Positions 1 to 7,385 of a stretch of 38,310 nucleotides of DNA are shown here, piece after piece; position 1 is the first letter of the stretch; each line of letters opens with the position of its first letter. Under the pieces are notes generated by a model that saw only the letters and a list, made by a program, of their open reading frames with translations, did no database searches and was not told where the DNA came from. Both the position numbers and the translations under genes were made by a program. Source of the DNA: a virus; IMG/VR virus record IMGVR_UViG_3300017749_001886, positions 1 to 38,310 of that record, one strand, 5' to 3'.

Positions 1-70
1 AGTGAAGTAAATCTTCTCTTGCAGTTGCTGTACCTAATGAAGTTAATGCCGTGATTTTCTTATCAGCCAT
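1..70 (-). CDS. virion structural protein, N-terminal fragment (cut by window edge)
   Basis: Only the first 23 codons are in the window; the gene runs on past position 1. The start is the ATG at 68-70, preceded by GGAG and a 10-base AT-rich spacer. The visible N-terminus (MADKKITALTSLGTATARED) resembles the start of tail or neck structural proteins in marine T4-like phages, so I call it a virion protein, but the fold cannot be judged from 23 residues. It follows another structural-type gene (200-883) and has a TATAAATA late box upstream at 183-190, which fits late expression. Confidence 0.6.
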   Translation of the reverse strand, partial: MADKKITALTSLGTATAREDLLH

Positions 71-93
71 TTTATTTTTTCTCCATATTTAAA

Positions 94-111
94 CCCCTTA
101 TGTATTCGGGG
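94..111 (-). other. short stem-loop in the leader of the structural gene
   Basis: CCCC (94-97) can pair with GGGG (108-111) around a 10-base loop, about 25 bases upstream of the ATG at 70. The stem is only four pairs, so it may be chance. It is recorded because it stands out in an AT-rich gap. Confidence 0.25.
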
Positions 112-130
112 AATGTTAGCCCATACATTG

Positions 131-159
131 ATATTATCTCGTAAGGGATCAAGTGTAAA
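131..159 (-). promoter_or_regulatory. host-type (sigma70-like) promoter
   Basis: On the minus strand TTTACA (154-159) is followed after 17 bases by TAATAT (131-136). It lies 61 bases upstream of the ATG at 70. The boxes are imperfect and the downstream gene looks late, so this may be secondary to the late box at 183-190. Confidence 0.35.
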
Positions 160-174
160 GGGCACGAATGCCCT
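159..174 (-). other. UUCG-capped stem-loop at the predicted 5' end of a late transcript
   Basis: AGGGCA (159-164) pairs perfectly with TGCCCT (169-174). Read on the minus strand the loop is TTCG, the very stable UUCG tetraloop. It begins about 9 bases after the TATAAATA box at 183-190, so it would form the extreme 5' end of that transcript. It is also downstream of the gene ending at 200 and could act as its terminator, but the following TTTACACTT is a poor U-tract. Confidence 0.6.
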
Positions 175-182
175 CTACAAAT

Positions 183-190
183 TATTTATA
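183..190 (-). promoter_or_regulatory. T4-type late promoter box TATAAATA
   Basis: This is an exact match to the T4 late -10 consensus on the minus strand, in the gap between two virion-type genes and 113 bases upstream of the ATG at 70. T4 late promoters consist essentially of this box, read by a phage sigma factor (gp55). Confidence 0.65.
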
Positions 191-199
191 AACTTTTTA

Positions 200-883
200 C
201 TACGCAGCTACAGTAATTGTACCAGCAGCGGTTCCGATACCGACTACACTAGTAATTGTAGAAGCTGTGTTGTTTTCTTGTGTTAAACGACCTGCACCAG
301 AACCTTCTAGTTCTATGAACTCGTCAGCACTACCAGAGTTTGTTCCTTCTTCTAAAACGAAAGTTTCAGTAGATTTCTCATTGATAGTACCACTATTCAA
401 TGCAACACAGTTAGCCGCAATTGAAAGCACATCTGAAGCATTTGTAGCACTATTAGCAGCTGCAATTGCAAGTTCGAATGTAAGTCTGTTTGTTCCAGAA
501 CCACTAGCATAAACTAATGCGTGTGGACCTCTACCTGTACCTGAACCTTCGTTACCGTTAGTTACGGCCAAAGTAGGAGTACCGCCGTCTGTAGCAACTT
601 CAACTTCTTCATTGAAAGTAGCTGTTACACTTAGCGTTCCACCATCAGACTTATCAAACGCTGATATATTCCAATCAATAGCTGTAATGTCTGCAAGGTT
701 TAGAGAGGTATTTAAGTCACCAATCGCTACAAGCACTTCTTCTTGTATTCGACCAGCGCGTCCACCAGTTCCTGTAATTTTCTTAACCCACCCTTTTTCG
801 GTAGCATAAGTATTTAATTTTTCAGCGTCTGTCAAATGTTTTGGTTTTGCTTCGACAGCATCTGAATTTCCCCATAAAGGCAT
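200..883 (-). CDS. virion structural protein with surface-protein-like repeat
   Basis: This 227-residue protein starts MPLWGNSDAVEAKP, an N-terminus I associate with conserved structural proteins of marine T4-like phages (MPLWGN...). A short segment (about 25-55) rich in TGTGGRAGR and EEVLVAIGDL is followed by a low-complexity beta-rich region (about 75-200). That region has the pattern SDGGTLSVTATF, then GGTPTLAVTNG, YASGSGTNRLTFE and AANCVALNSGTI, like the swm_rep/SwmB repeat of bacterial surface proteins. Together this suggests an exposed, perhaps adhesive, virion protein. The start has a strong AAGGAGA site. A late-like box (AATAAATA, 934-941) precedes it. The repeat assignment is from pattern memory. 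Confidence 0.65.
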   Translation of the reverse strand: MPLWGNSDAVEAKPKHLTDAEKLNTYATEKGWVKKITGTGGRAGRIQEEVLVAIGDLNTSLNLADITAIDWNISAFDKSDGGTLSVTATFNEEVEVATDGGTPTLAVTNGNEGSGTGRGPHALVYASGSGTNRLTFELAIAAANSATNASDVLSIAANCVALNSGTINEKSTETFVLEEGTNSGSADEFIELEGSGAGRLTQENNTASTITSVVGIGTAAGTITVAA

Positions 884-933
884 ATTATCTCTCCTTATTA
901 ATAAGATTTATTTCTTTTGTTATATAACACTAC

Positions 934-941
934 TATTTATT
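934..941 (-). promoter_or_regulatory. late-promoter-like box (one mismatch)
   Basis: AATAAATA on the minus strand differs from the late box TATAAATA at the first base. It overlaps the stop codon of the upstream gene and lies about 50 bases before the ATG at 883 of a virion-type gene. A chance match is possible in such AT-rich DNA. Confidence 0.3.
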
Positions 942-1467
942 AAAAACCTAATCTCTTGAGCTGGGAAATAGTGTTAGAAGCAGAAATATGTAATATACCA
1001 ATGCCCCCAGCGGCCTTAAATTGATCGACATTTTTAGGATAATCGTCAATTAAGATTGCAGGTTGTCTTTTATCATCGCTACTTTTCATGGCAAAGTCCT
1101 TCTTTTCTCTACGCCTCACTAAGTTTATCATAAAATTTTGCGTATACCCTAAATTTTTTCTTAACCATTTCATTTTACCTGGTTTACAATTAGGATCTTC
1201 AATCGTGTATGCAGATAAGATATGCGGATTATATTTCTTAATATAATTCCAAAGTTGTTTACCATCTCTCATCCAAGGCATATTTGCCCAAAAGTTTTTA
1301 GTATTTCTTATCGTCTTCCAATGTTTATCAGACTGATCTTGGGTAAATGTTGTGCCTGTTGCCTTTCTTGAAGCAACCATAAAATCAGCTAAGACACCAT
1401 CCATATCACAGTAGATACGAGGCAAATCTCCTTTTGCCTCTCGATAAAGAATTCGATAGTCTTTCAT
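940..1467 (-). CDS. HAD-superfamily phosphatase (5'-nucleotidase-like) with possible capsid-targeting leader
   Basis: 175 residues. HAD motif I is DMDGVLAD at 21-28 (nucleophile D21, acid/base D23), and the late Asp motif ILIDDYPKN lies near 138-146. The length and layout fit the 5'-deoxyribonucleotidase type C/YqfW-like group, which hydrolyses (deoxy)nucleoside monophosphates; the substrate here is inferred. The first ten residues MKDYRILYRE sit ahead of the HAD fold and resemble the T4 internal-protein leader MKTYQEFIAE, with Glu at position 10. The gene is last in a run of genes with similar leaders, so virion packaging is possible. It starts three bases after the stop of the upstream gene, with AGGA as ribosome site. 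Confidence 0.75.
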   Translation of the reverse strand: MKDYRILYREAKGDLPRIYCDMDGVLADFMVASRKATGTTFTQDQSDKHWKTIRNTKNFWANMPWMRDGKQLWNYIKKYNPHILSAYTIEDPNCKPGKMKWLRKNLGYTQNFMINLVRRREKKDFAMKSSDDKRQPAILIDDYPKNVDQFKAAGGIGILHISASNTISQLKRLGF

Positions 1468-1470
1468 AAA

Positions 1471-2073
1471 CTATCCTAGATTAGAAGTAGGTACTTTCGT
1501 TCCGTCAGAATATTGACCTACATCAACATCTGGATCAACATCTACTTTAGTTTTACCACCAACCTTCATTTCTTTTTTCTTTTTCTTGACATCGGGCATA
1601 GGCGTATCCTTGTCAAGAAGAGCTTGTGCAATACCAGTTCTTAAAGGAACTTCTCCAGTATCTTTATTAGGTTCAGGTTTTACAGTTTTATTCTTTTCGT
1701 TTTCTAATTCAATTTTTAAAAGTTGAATTTGATTTTTTAAACTTTGTATATCATCTTTACCTTTATCTTTGGATGATGCTGAACGAGAACCTCTATTACG
1801 ATTAATGTCGTCAAAATCTTCAGTTGTAGTTGAAGGTACTAAAAGATAATCTCGTAGTTTATTCATACTGTTTGCCGCAATTGCAATCTTATTCATCCAC
1901 CAACTTGGTAAATCACCTTCTGGATTCATACCTTGAAGTTTAGATAACATTTGAGAAGCGTCCTCTATTGCTGTTTTACATTGTCTAACAGCAGAGGAAA
2001 CATCAGTATGCCCATCTTCTTTTAGTTTACTAACCTCTCTAAGAGCTTCAGTAAATGTTTTACTGTATTTCAT
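1471..2073 (-). CDS. conserved phage protein of unknown function with head-leader-like N-terminus
   Basis: 200 residues. The N-terminal half contains DGHTDVSSAVRQCKTAIEDA and LPSWWMNKIAIAA, a helical segment I recognise as recurring in marine phage proteins without a known function. The middle (about 105-130) is a short coiled-coil-like stretch (SLKNQIQLLKIELENEKNK). The C-terminus is Lys/Asp-rich. It begins MKYSKTFTEALREV, where L11-x-E13 fits the T4 prohead protease cut rule. The gene is packed between a HAD gene and a Cys-rich protein gene, with AAGGA before the ATG. A prohead core or internal protein role is inference. Confidence 0.55.
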   Translation of the reverse strand: MKYSKTFTEALREVSKLKEDGHTDVSSAVRQCKTAIEDASQMLSKLQGMNPEGDLPSWWMNKIAIAANSMNKLRDYLLVPSTTTEDFDDINRNRGSRSASSKDKGKDDIQSLKNQIQLLKIELENEKNKTVKPEPNKDTGEVPLRTGIAQALLDKDTPMPDVKKKKKEMKVGGKTKVDVDPDVDVGQYSDGTKVPTSNLG

Positions 2074-2081
2074 ATTTTTCC

Positions 2082-4349
2082 TTAGTCAGTTTTTTTAGTT
2101 GAAACAGATTTCAATACTGCTGCTTCTAATGAACCTTCTTTTGTCGGCAAGTATTTTTCATACTGAGCTGTAATTTTTTTCTTATCATTCATTTGTACTT
2201 TTTTCATAGCATTCATCATTTCTTTTCCAGCGTCTTTCATAGCATACATAGGATTAGCGTCTTTCATAGCATTCATTCTTTTCTTAGCAGTTTCTTTTTT
2301 CATCATTTCGTCTTTTTTCATCATCATCGCCTTCATCATTTCCATGCTTGGTGTTTCTGTATCGTCATTATTTTTTGCCATGTCCATTTCCATTTTCTTC
2401 ATCGCTTTGATGTCATCGTTGGAATGTTTCTTAATCATATCCTGTTTAGGATCTTGCATAGTCATAGCATTCATTTTCTTTGGATCAGTCATAGCTTTAA
2501 TCATTTCTTTTTTCATTGGTGACATTTCAGCCATTTCAGCAACATCTTCTGTTTCTTCTTTTTTCATCTTCATTTCTTTTTTAGGTTCTTCACCTTTTTC
2601 TTTTTTAGAAATTGCGATTGCTGCCTGTTGTGCAGGTGAAACTGCTTCTTTTTTATCGTCTTTAGTTTCGCCTTGTTTTTTAAGAATTGCTTTTTGTAAA
2701 GCAGGTGGTAGTTTCTTTTGTCCTGCTGTTAGTCCTTCTTCTAGACTATCAACATAACTAAAGAATGCTTTTTGTTCTTCTACCGACTCTAATTCGTCTA
2801 GGGAGTTAATCCCAAGTTCTTCCATAGCCGCGTTGAAGTTATCTTTATAAGATTCGTTCATTTCGTTCTCTCCCTTTATTAAATTTTCTGCAACACCTAG
2901 TTTCTTTTTAACCATGTTTGTTGCGGTTGCAAATCGTACACTATCGCCATCTTTACCATATCGTTTGATAAAATCATTCTTAGGTAAGTCATCTGCTTTT
3001 TTGTGTACCATTTTAATTTGTGTTTTAGTTAAGTCTGCTTCGTCTGCAATATCTTTTTGTAACTGTTTAGCCTGTTTATCATGTGCCTTAACTGATTTCT
3101 TTAATTGTTTTATGATAGGTTCAATAGTTTCTTTATCTTTACTATCCAGGTCTTCATTTGCCATTTTTAAAGCAGCAGCAACATCTGGGTGTTTAGATAG
3201 ACCTCTTACCATTTTCTCTATTTCTTTTACAGCACCAGTCATATTACCTGCCATCTTTTTTGCAATCTCTTTTGCTTTAGTAATTTTATTTTCTTCTAGA
3301 TTTTCTTTTAATTTGTTGTAATACTTACTGACTAAAGAATCTCTTGTTCTTTGATCTTCTCTAGAAATATGACCTTTCATATTATGTCTTGCATTTATAG
3401 CATCAATTTTCATTTTTTCTGCTGATGTGCCAAACATATCTACAACTTTTTTTGCATTTAATCCGTGTTCGTTATCGTTTTCATTGTTTTTGAAATCTTT
3501 TTTAGTAAACTTTTCTTCTAAAAAGTTAAATTCTATTTCTTCTTTACTTACATCAAAAGAAGTCCAGTCACCAGTTTTGATTGCATGGTCGAGTTTCTTT
3601 TTCATTATAGCATTTGTAGCAGCATTACCTAAATATCTTCTTCTACCTTTATCGTCAAACCAGCCTTGTTTAGTTTTGTCGTATTTAACTTTTAATGCTT
3701 CTTCTAAAGAATCACATATACATTCTTCACCACCACAGCACTCATGTACTTTACCTACTTCTGGAGTTGCACATTGACACTCTCCGCCATTGCAAGTAGG
3801 ACAATCAGGATCTTCAAATAATTTTTCTTCTGGTACACAATTAGGTACTTGTTTACCACCTTTAGTTTTCATACCAACTTGTTTAAATCCTGTCCAACAT
3901 GCCTCGCATTGTAGTTCGTCTGCTTCTGCCATGTCTAATGGTTCTTTAAAGTCTGACCATTTCTTACCTCTTTTAATAACCAGTTCTGATTTTGCAGCAG
4001 TTGAAAGAAAAGGTATATCACCTTTTGCTAATTTCATAAGCATATCAGTTGAATACTTTTTCAACATAGTATTCATTTTATCAATAGCGCCAACAGGTAA
4101 TCTTTTACCTTTTAGAGGTTCGTATTCTTTTTTAAGTTTTGTTATTTGAGCAGAAGTAAATTCTGTAAGGTCATCATTAACTTGAGTTGATTCAGCTTGC
4201 ATCCATCCCTTTGCCTTGTAAGTTGGCCAATCAGACTTATCTATAACTATAACTTTATTGTTTTTGACAACCTTTAAATCAACTTTAGGATCTCTAAATT
4301 GTCTTGCTTCCTGCAAGGATTCTCGCATTGTCTTAAAATATTTTGTCAT
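2082..4349 (-). CDS. large Cys-cluster, Met/Lys-rich phage protein, candidate internal head protein
   Basis: 755 residues of unknown function. Visible parts: a leader-like start MTKYFKTMRESLQEA with possible cut sites at MRE (8-10) and LQE (12-14); a cysteine cluster at 148-212 holding 11 Cys, including CEAC, CPTC and CQC, likely a metal-binding knuckle; charged helical segments; and a low-complexity tail (about 590-720) dominated by Met, Lys and Asp, with repeats such as MKDANPMYAMKDAGKEM. The segment CWTGFKQVGMKTKGG followed by VPNC is familiar from marine phage proteins annotated as hypothetical. Its start overlaps the stop of the upstream gene (ATGA). A role as a prohead-core or packaged protein is inferred from the leader and basic composition. 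Confidence 0.5.
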   Translation of the reverse strand: MTKYFKTMRESLQEARQFRDPKVDLKVVKNNKVIVIDKSDWPTYKAKGWMQAESTQVNDDLTEFTSAQITKLKKEYEPLKGKRLPVGAIDKMNTMLKKYSTDMLMKLAKGDIPFLSTAAKSELVIKRGKKWSDFKEPLDMAEADELQCEACWTGFKQVGMKTKGGKQVPNCVPEEKLFEDPDCPTCNGGECQCATPEVGKVHECCGGEECICDSLEEALKVKYDKTKQGWFDDKGRRRYLGNAATNAIMKKKLDHAIKTGDWTSFDVSKEEIEFNFLEEKFTKKDFKNNENDNEHGLNAKKVVDMFGTSAEKMKIDAINARHNMKGHISREDQRTRDSLVSKYYNKLKENLEENKITKAKEIAKKMAGNMTGAVKEIEKMVRGLSKHPDVAAALKMANEDLDSKDKETIEPIIKQLKKSVKAHDKQAKQLQKDIADEADLTKTQIKMVHKKADDLPKNDFIKRYGKDGDSVRFATATNMVKKKLGVAENLIKGENEMNESYKDNFNAAMEELGINSLDELESVEEQKAFFSYVDSLEEGLTAGQKKLPPALQKAILKKQGETKDDKKEAVSPAQQAAIAISKKEKGEEPKKEMKMKKEETEDVAEMAEMSPMKKEMIKAMTDPKKMNAMTMQDPKQDMIKKHSNDDIKAMKKMEMDMAKNNDDTETPSMEMMKAMMMKKDEMMKKETAKKRMNAMKDANPMYAMKDAGKEMMNAMKKVQMNDKKKITAQYEKYLPTKEGSLEAAVLKSVSTKKTD

Positions 4350-6790
4350 TGTAATTGATTCCTCATTTTTACAAGTGTTTTATTAAGTTCTTCTTTCCAA
4401 CTTTCGCCGTATCGTTTCTTATATTTATCTATTGTATCACCTTCATTGGCAAATTTTTCAATATCTTTTTCATCTATCTTCATAGTGTATCGTCTAAAAT
4501 TCTGTATCGGTTGACCTGGTGTCATTGACATAGTGTGATGAGCAGACTGATCTGTACCTATTTCATAGTATTCTAGTAGTCCTACTCTAGTTAAAACATC
4601 TTGAAACTCACGATATCCAACTCCAACTTGTCTTGCTATATCTGCAGCAAGTCCATATTTGTCTTTAAATACACTGGCAGACTTCATTGATTGTTTGAAT
4701 AGACTGATACCTGTTTGTACTGCCTTACGATCAACTGTTATACTTTTTAAGTAATCAGTCATTTTACCACCTGGTAGTTGAAATTCTTTAACAAGTTCGT
4801 CTATAATTGAATCTTCTTTCTGCATTTCTTTTGTTTTCTTTTTCATCTGATCAATATATGTACGATATATCTTTGCTTCAGCAGACTTACCCATCTCTTT
4901 TGCTCTTTGTTCCATTGCAACAGCAGCTTGAATTTTGTGGGCGTGTGTCTTACCTGAATTTTTTATCTTGTTAACACTTGCTCTTGCAGTTTCTACATCT
5001 TTGAATCCTAGACCGTGTATTGTGCCTTTTGGATTCTCGTCTGTATATAAGTCAGAATGTTTATCTGAACCTGCAGGTTGACCTTTCTTTCTAGGTATTC
5101 TCGGTGCCTCATCTAAAGTTTGAATATCATATAACCATGCCTTCTTAATTAGTCCGTCACAATCATATGATACATAATTAGAACCTCGTCTAATAATCAT
5201 ACCTTTAGAACCATCCATATGTTCTACCATATCTCCAATATTAAATATTTTCTCTTGATGATATTCTTCTCGTAAATCGTTATTAATAAAGTTAGTAAAA
5301 CTTTCTACTCTCTCATTAATACCCATTCCTTTTTTAACCGCATTGAATAGTGCCTTACTATCTGTAGCAGATAGACCTTCTACACCTAATTTGAAGTTTC
5401 TATAATCATCATTCTTTGCCATCTCTCTCATTTTACTTGCACTCATACCAGCAACACCTTCAGCGTCAGGATCTCTTTCGCCAGATGATACAACTTTGAT
5501 AGATTTATAATTGTAATCTGTACCATTGTATTTGTCTGCAAGTTTTTGAAACTCATTAATTCTATCGCTACCAGCAATCATAATAATTTCACCATACATC
5601 TTATCATAAAACTTTAGTATCTCCATGAATGTTCTTTGTGTACCTCCAGCAGCCTGTATCTTATTCTGTGGAAACATCTTTTTCATAAATTTAACTTTAG
5701 TTTTTACATCTAATGGATTCTTTCTTTTGTCAGTAGAGGCACTAGCATAAACAATGTGATTAGCATTATTCTTTCGGGCTTGTGTAATCACTTCTTTCAT
5801 AAGTTTACCGTGGCCAGTAGTAGGAGGGTTAAACCTACCAAAAGCGAAAATCAGTTTGTTGCCTTTATCTAATGCCTCGTTGACTGCCCTAGTTTTACTT
5901 TGGGCATGTTCGTTTCGTAATGAATCTATTTCAGCATCTGAAACTTCTCCATCATCTAAAATCTTTTTACATTTTTTATAGAATGTTAGATAGTGATATT
6001 TCTCTAACATTTTGTATATAACATTTTTAGGTAGTCTATTCTTAATACCAAATGTTCTAATCTCGTCTGGTGTCATATCGGTATCAAATGCTGATCTTCT
6101 TTCAGCGTCAAGTAAATCACCCATATCAATTATATCTTCTAAACTGTTTTGTATTTCTTTTACTTTTAAATCGAGTCTATCTTTTAGATTTGTAACCTCA
6201 TTAGGTTTTAATTCTGTTAGTTCATCATAGTCAATTATATCTCTTTTTAATTCACCTTTAACAACATCTAATTCTTGTACTTTCTTTTCAAAGTCTTTAA
6301 TATATAAATCTATATCAAATACAAAATCTTCTGGTCGTTTGATAAACTTATTACCTCTAATATCAAATACTGCATCCGCCTTAGCATTTTGATCTTCGTA
6401 AGTTTTCTCGTCTGTAATAAAATAGTAGTTGACAGGATGTTTACTGCCTGGTATTTCTTTACCTTGAATATTGTCTGGATTTTTAGAAGATAAAAACTTT
6501 TTAGATAATCTTAATCTTTCATCTTCTGCCTTATCACTTGGTACATCAAATAAAACATTGATATCTAAGTCAGCGTCATTTCTATATCTCTTTGTAAGAA
6601 TAGAACCTATCAATGCAATTCTGATAACAGGATACTCTATTTCAAATTCTTTAATCTGATCTTCGATCATATCTAGTACTGATTGTTTTATTTTAGGATC
6701 TGAAGTATCAGCGTCATCAAATACAAGAGGAGCATAGGTACTTCTAGGAATATCAATAATAGATTCTCTTAACTGTTTAAATGTTTTCAT
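4346..6790 (-). CDS. fused nucleotidyltransferase and cytidylyltransferase/NMNAT-like protein with capsid-leader-like N-terminus
   Basis: 814 residues, multidomain. A pol-beta-type nucleotidyltransferase domain shows GS at 62-63 and DADLDINV at 72-79 (metal-binding Asp pair). A second catalytic domain begins at 317 with FGRFNPPTTGHGKL, the T/HxGH motif of cytidylyltransferases and nicotinamide-nucleotide adenylyltransferases, and has GMSASKMREMA (about 447-457), like the ISxTxxR motif. The C-terminal third carries segments shared by marine phages (GDMVEHMDGSKGMI, and a helical KIQAAVAMEQRA stretch) and ends near a TDQSAHHTMSMTPGQ motif. The start MKTFKQLRESI contains L7-R8-E9, a prohead-protease-like site. 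It overlaps the adenylate kinase gene by 14 bases. The substrates are unknown; NMN adenylylation is one option. Confidence 0.65.
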   Translation of the reverse strand: MKTFKQLRESIIDIPRSTYAPLVFDDADTSDPKIKQSVLDMIEDQIKEFEIEYPVIRIALIGSILTKRYRNDADLDINVLFDVPSDKAEDERLRLSKKFLSSKNPDNIQGKEIPGSKHPVNYYFITDEKTYEDQNAKADAVFDIRGNKFIKRPEDFVFDIDLYIKDFEKKVQELDVVKGELKRDIIDYDELTELKPNEVTNLKDRLDLKVKEIQNSLEDIIDMGDLLDAERRSAFDTDMTPDEIRTFGIKNRLPKNVIYKMLEKYHYLTFYKKCKKILDDGEVSDAEIDSLRNEHAQSKTRAVNEALDKGNKLIFAFGRFNPPTTGHGKLMKEVITQARKNNANHIVYASASTDKRKNPLDVKTKVKFMKKMFPQNKIQAAGGTQRTFMEILKFYDKMYGEIIMIAGSDRINEFQKLADKYNGTDYNYKSIKVVSSGERDPDAEGVAGMSASKMREMAKNDDYRNFKLGVEGLSATDSKALFNAVKKGMGINERVESFTNFINNDLREEYHQEKIFNIGDMVEHMDGSKGMIIRRGSNYVSYDCDGLIKKAWLYDIQTLDEAPRIPRKKGQPAGSDKHSDLYTDENPKGTIHGLGFKDVETARASVNKIKNSGKTHAHKIQAAVAMEQRAKEMGKSAEAKIYRTYIDQMKKKTKEMQKEDSIIDELVKEFQLPGGKMTDYLKSITVDRKAVQTGISLFKQSMKSASVFKDKYGLAADIARQVGVGYREFQDVLTRVGLLEYYEIGTDQSAHHTMSMTPGQPIQNFRRYTMKIDEKDIEKFANEGDTIDKYKKRYGESWKEELNKTLVKMRNQLQ

Positions 6791-7385
6791 TTTCTATACC
6801 TTTAATAATTTTATCTGCAATATCTTCTGGATCTGCACCTTCTGCTTTTATCTTTAAGAATGTTTTATTAATATCATCTGAACTGTCTTTTTCTAATTGT
6901 CTTAGAACTGGACCAGTTTCTTTTTCATACACACCTATTCTATTCTTAATAATTTCTGGTTTATCATCTTTTCTACCACGAGCAGATAATCTTTTAATAA
7001 CTTCTTTTTCTGATACATCAAGAAAGACAACATAGTCATAATTTATATTTTCTTTTTTCATTATAGATAACTGTTCTGAATTTCTAGGAAATCCATCAAG
7101 TATGTAACCTTTTTCTGTATCAGGTTTATCTAGTCTATCTTGTAATGCTTTCATCACATATTTTATAGGAACTAGATTGCCAGAGTCCATAATCTTTGCA
7201 ACTTCTGGATTTGTTTTTTGTAATTCCCTCATCATATCGCCTGTATAGATATGAGGTATATTAAAATGTTTACTTATATATTTTGAGTAAGTTGATTTAC
7301 CAGAACCAGGACCACCAATCATTATGATACGAGTCATAATGGTATCAATCTCAATCGCTTCTAGAAATTGTTTTAGTGTTTTCAT
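6777..7385 (-). CDS. adk: adenylate kinase with capsid-leader-like N-terminal extension
   Basis: 202 residues from the ATG at 7383-7385, which forms a TAATG overlap with the upstream stop and has AAAGGA nearby; the longer TTG start is less likely. The Walker A is GGPGSGKS (24-31). The NMP-binding segment YTGDMMREL, the substrate motif GFPRN and an Arg-rich region (LSARGRKDD) mark a short-LID adenylate/UMP-CMP kinase, which interconverts NMP and NDP using ATP. About 18 residues precede the kinase fold and begin MKTLKQFLEA, close to the T4 head-protein leader. Bacterial Adk usually starts directly at the P-loop strand, so this extension is unusual. Confidence 0.85.
   Translation of the reverse strand: MKTLKQFLEAIEIDTIMTRIIMIGGPGSGKSTYSKYISKHFNIPHIYTGDMMRELQKTNPEVAKIMDSGNLVPIKYVMKALQDRLDKPDTEKGYILDGFPRNSEQLSIMKKENINYDYVVFLDVSEKEVIKRLSARGRKDDKPEIIKNRIGVYEKETGPVLRQLEKDSSDDINKTFLKIKAEGADPEDIADKIIKGIENENI

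Noticed and set aside
2193-4149. Several long plus-strand open frames opposite the Cys/Met-rich gene
   Set aside because: They are antisense shadows: Phe/Ser/His-rich translations of a Lys/Met/Asp-rich gene, with no ribosome sites or homology, and all other genes are on the minus strand.
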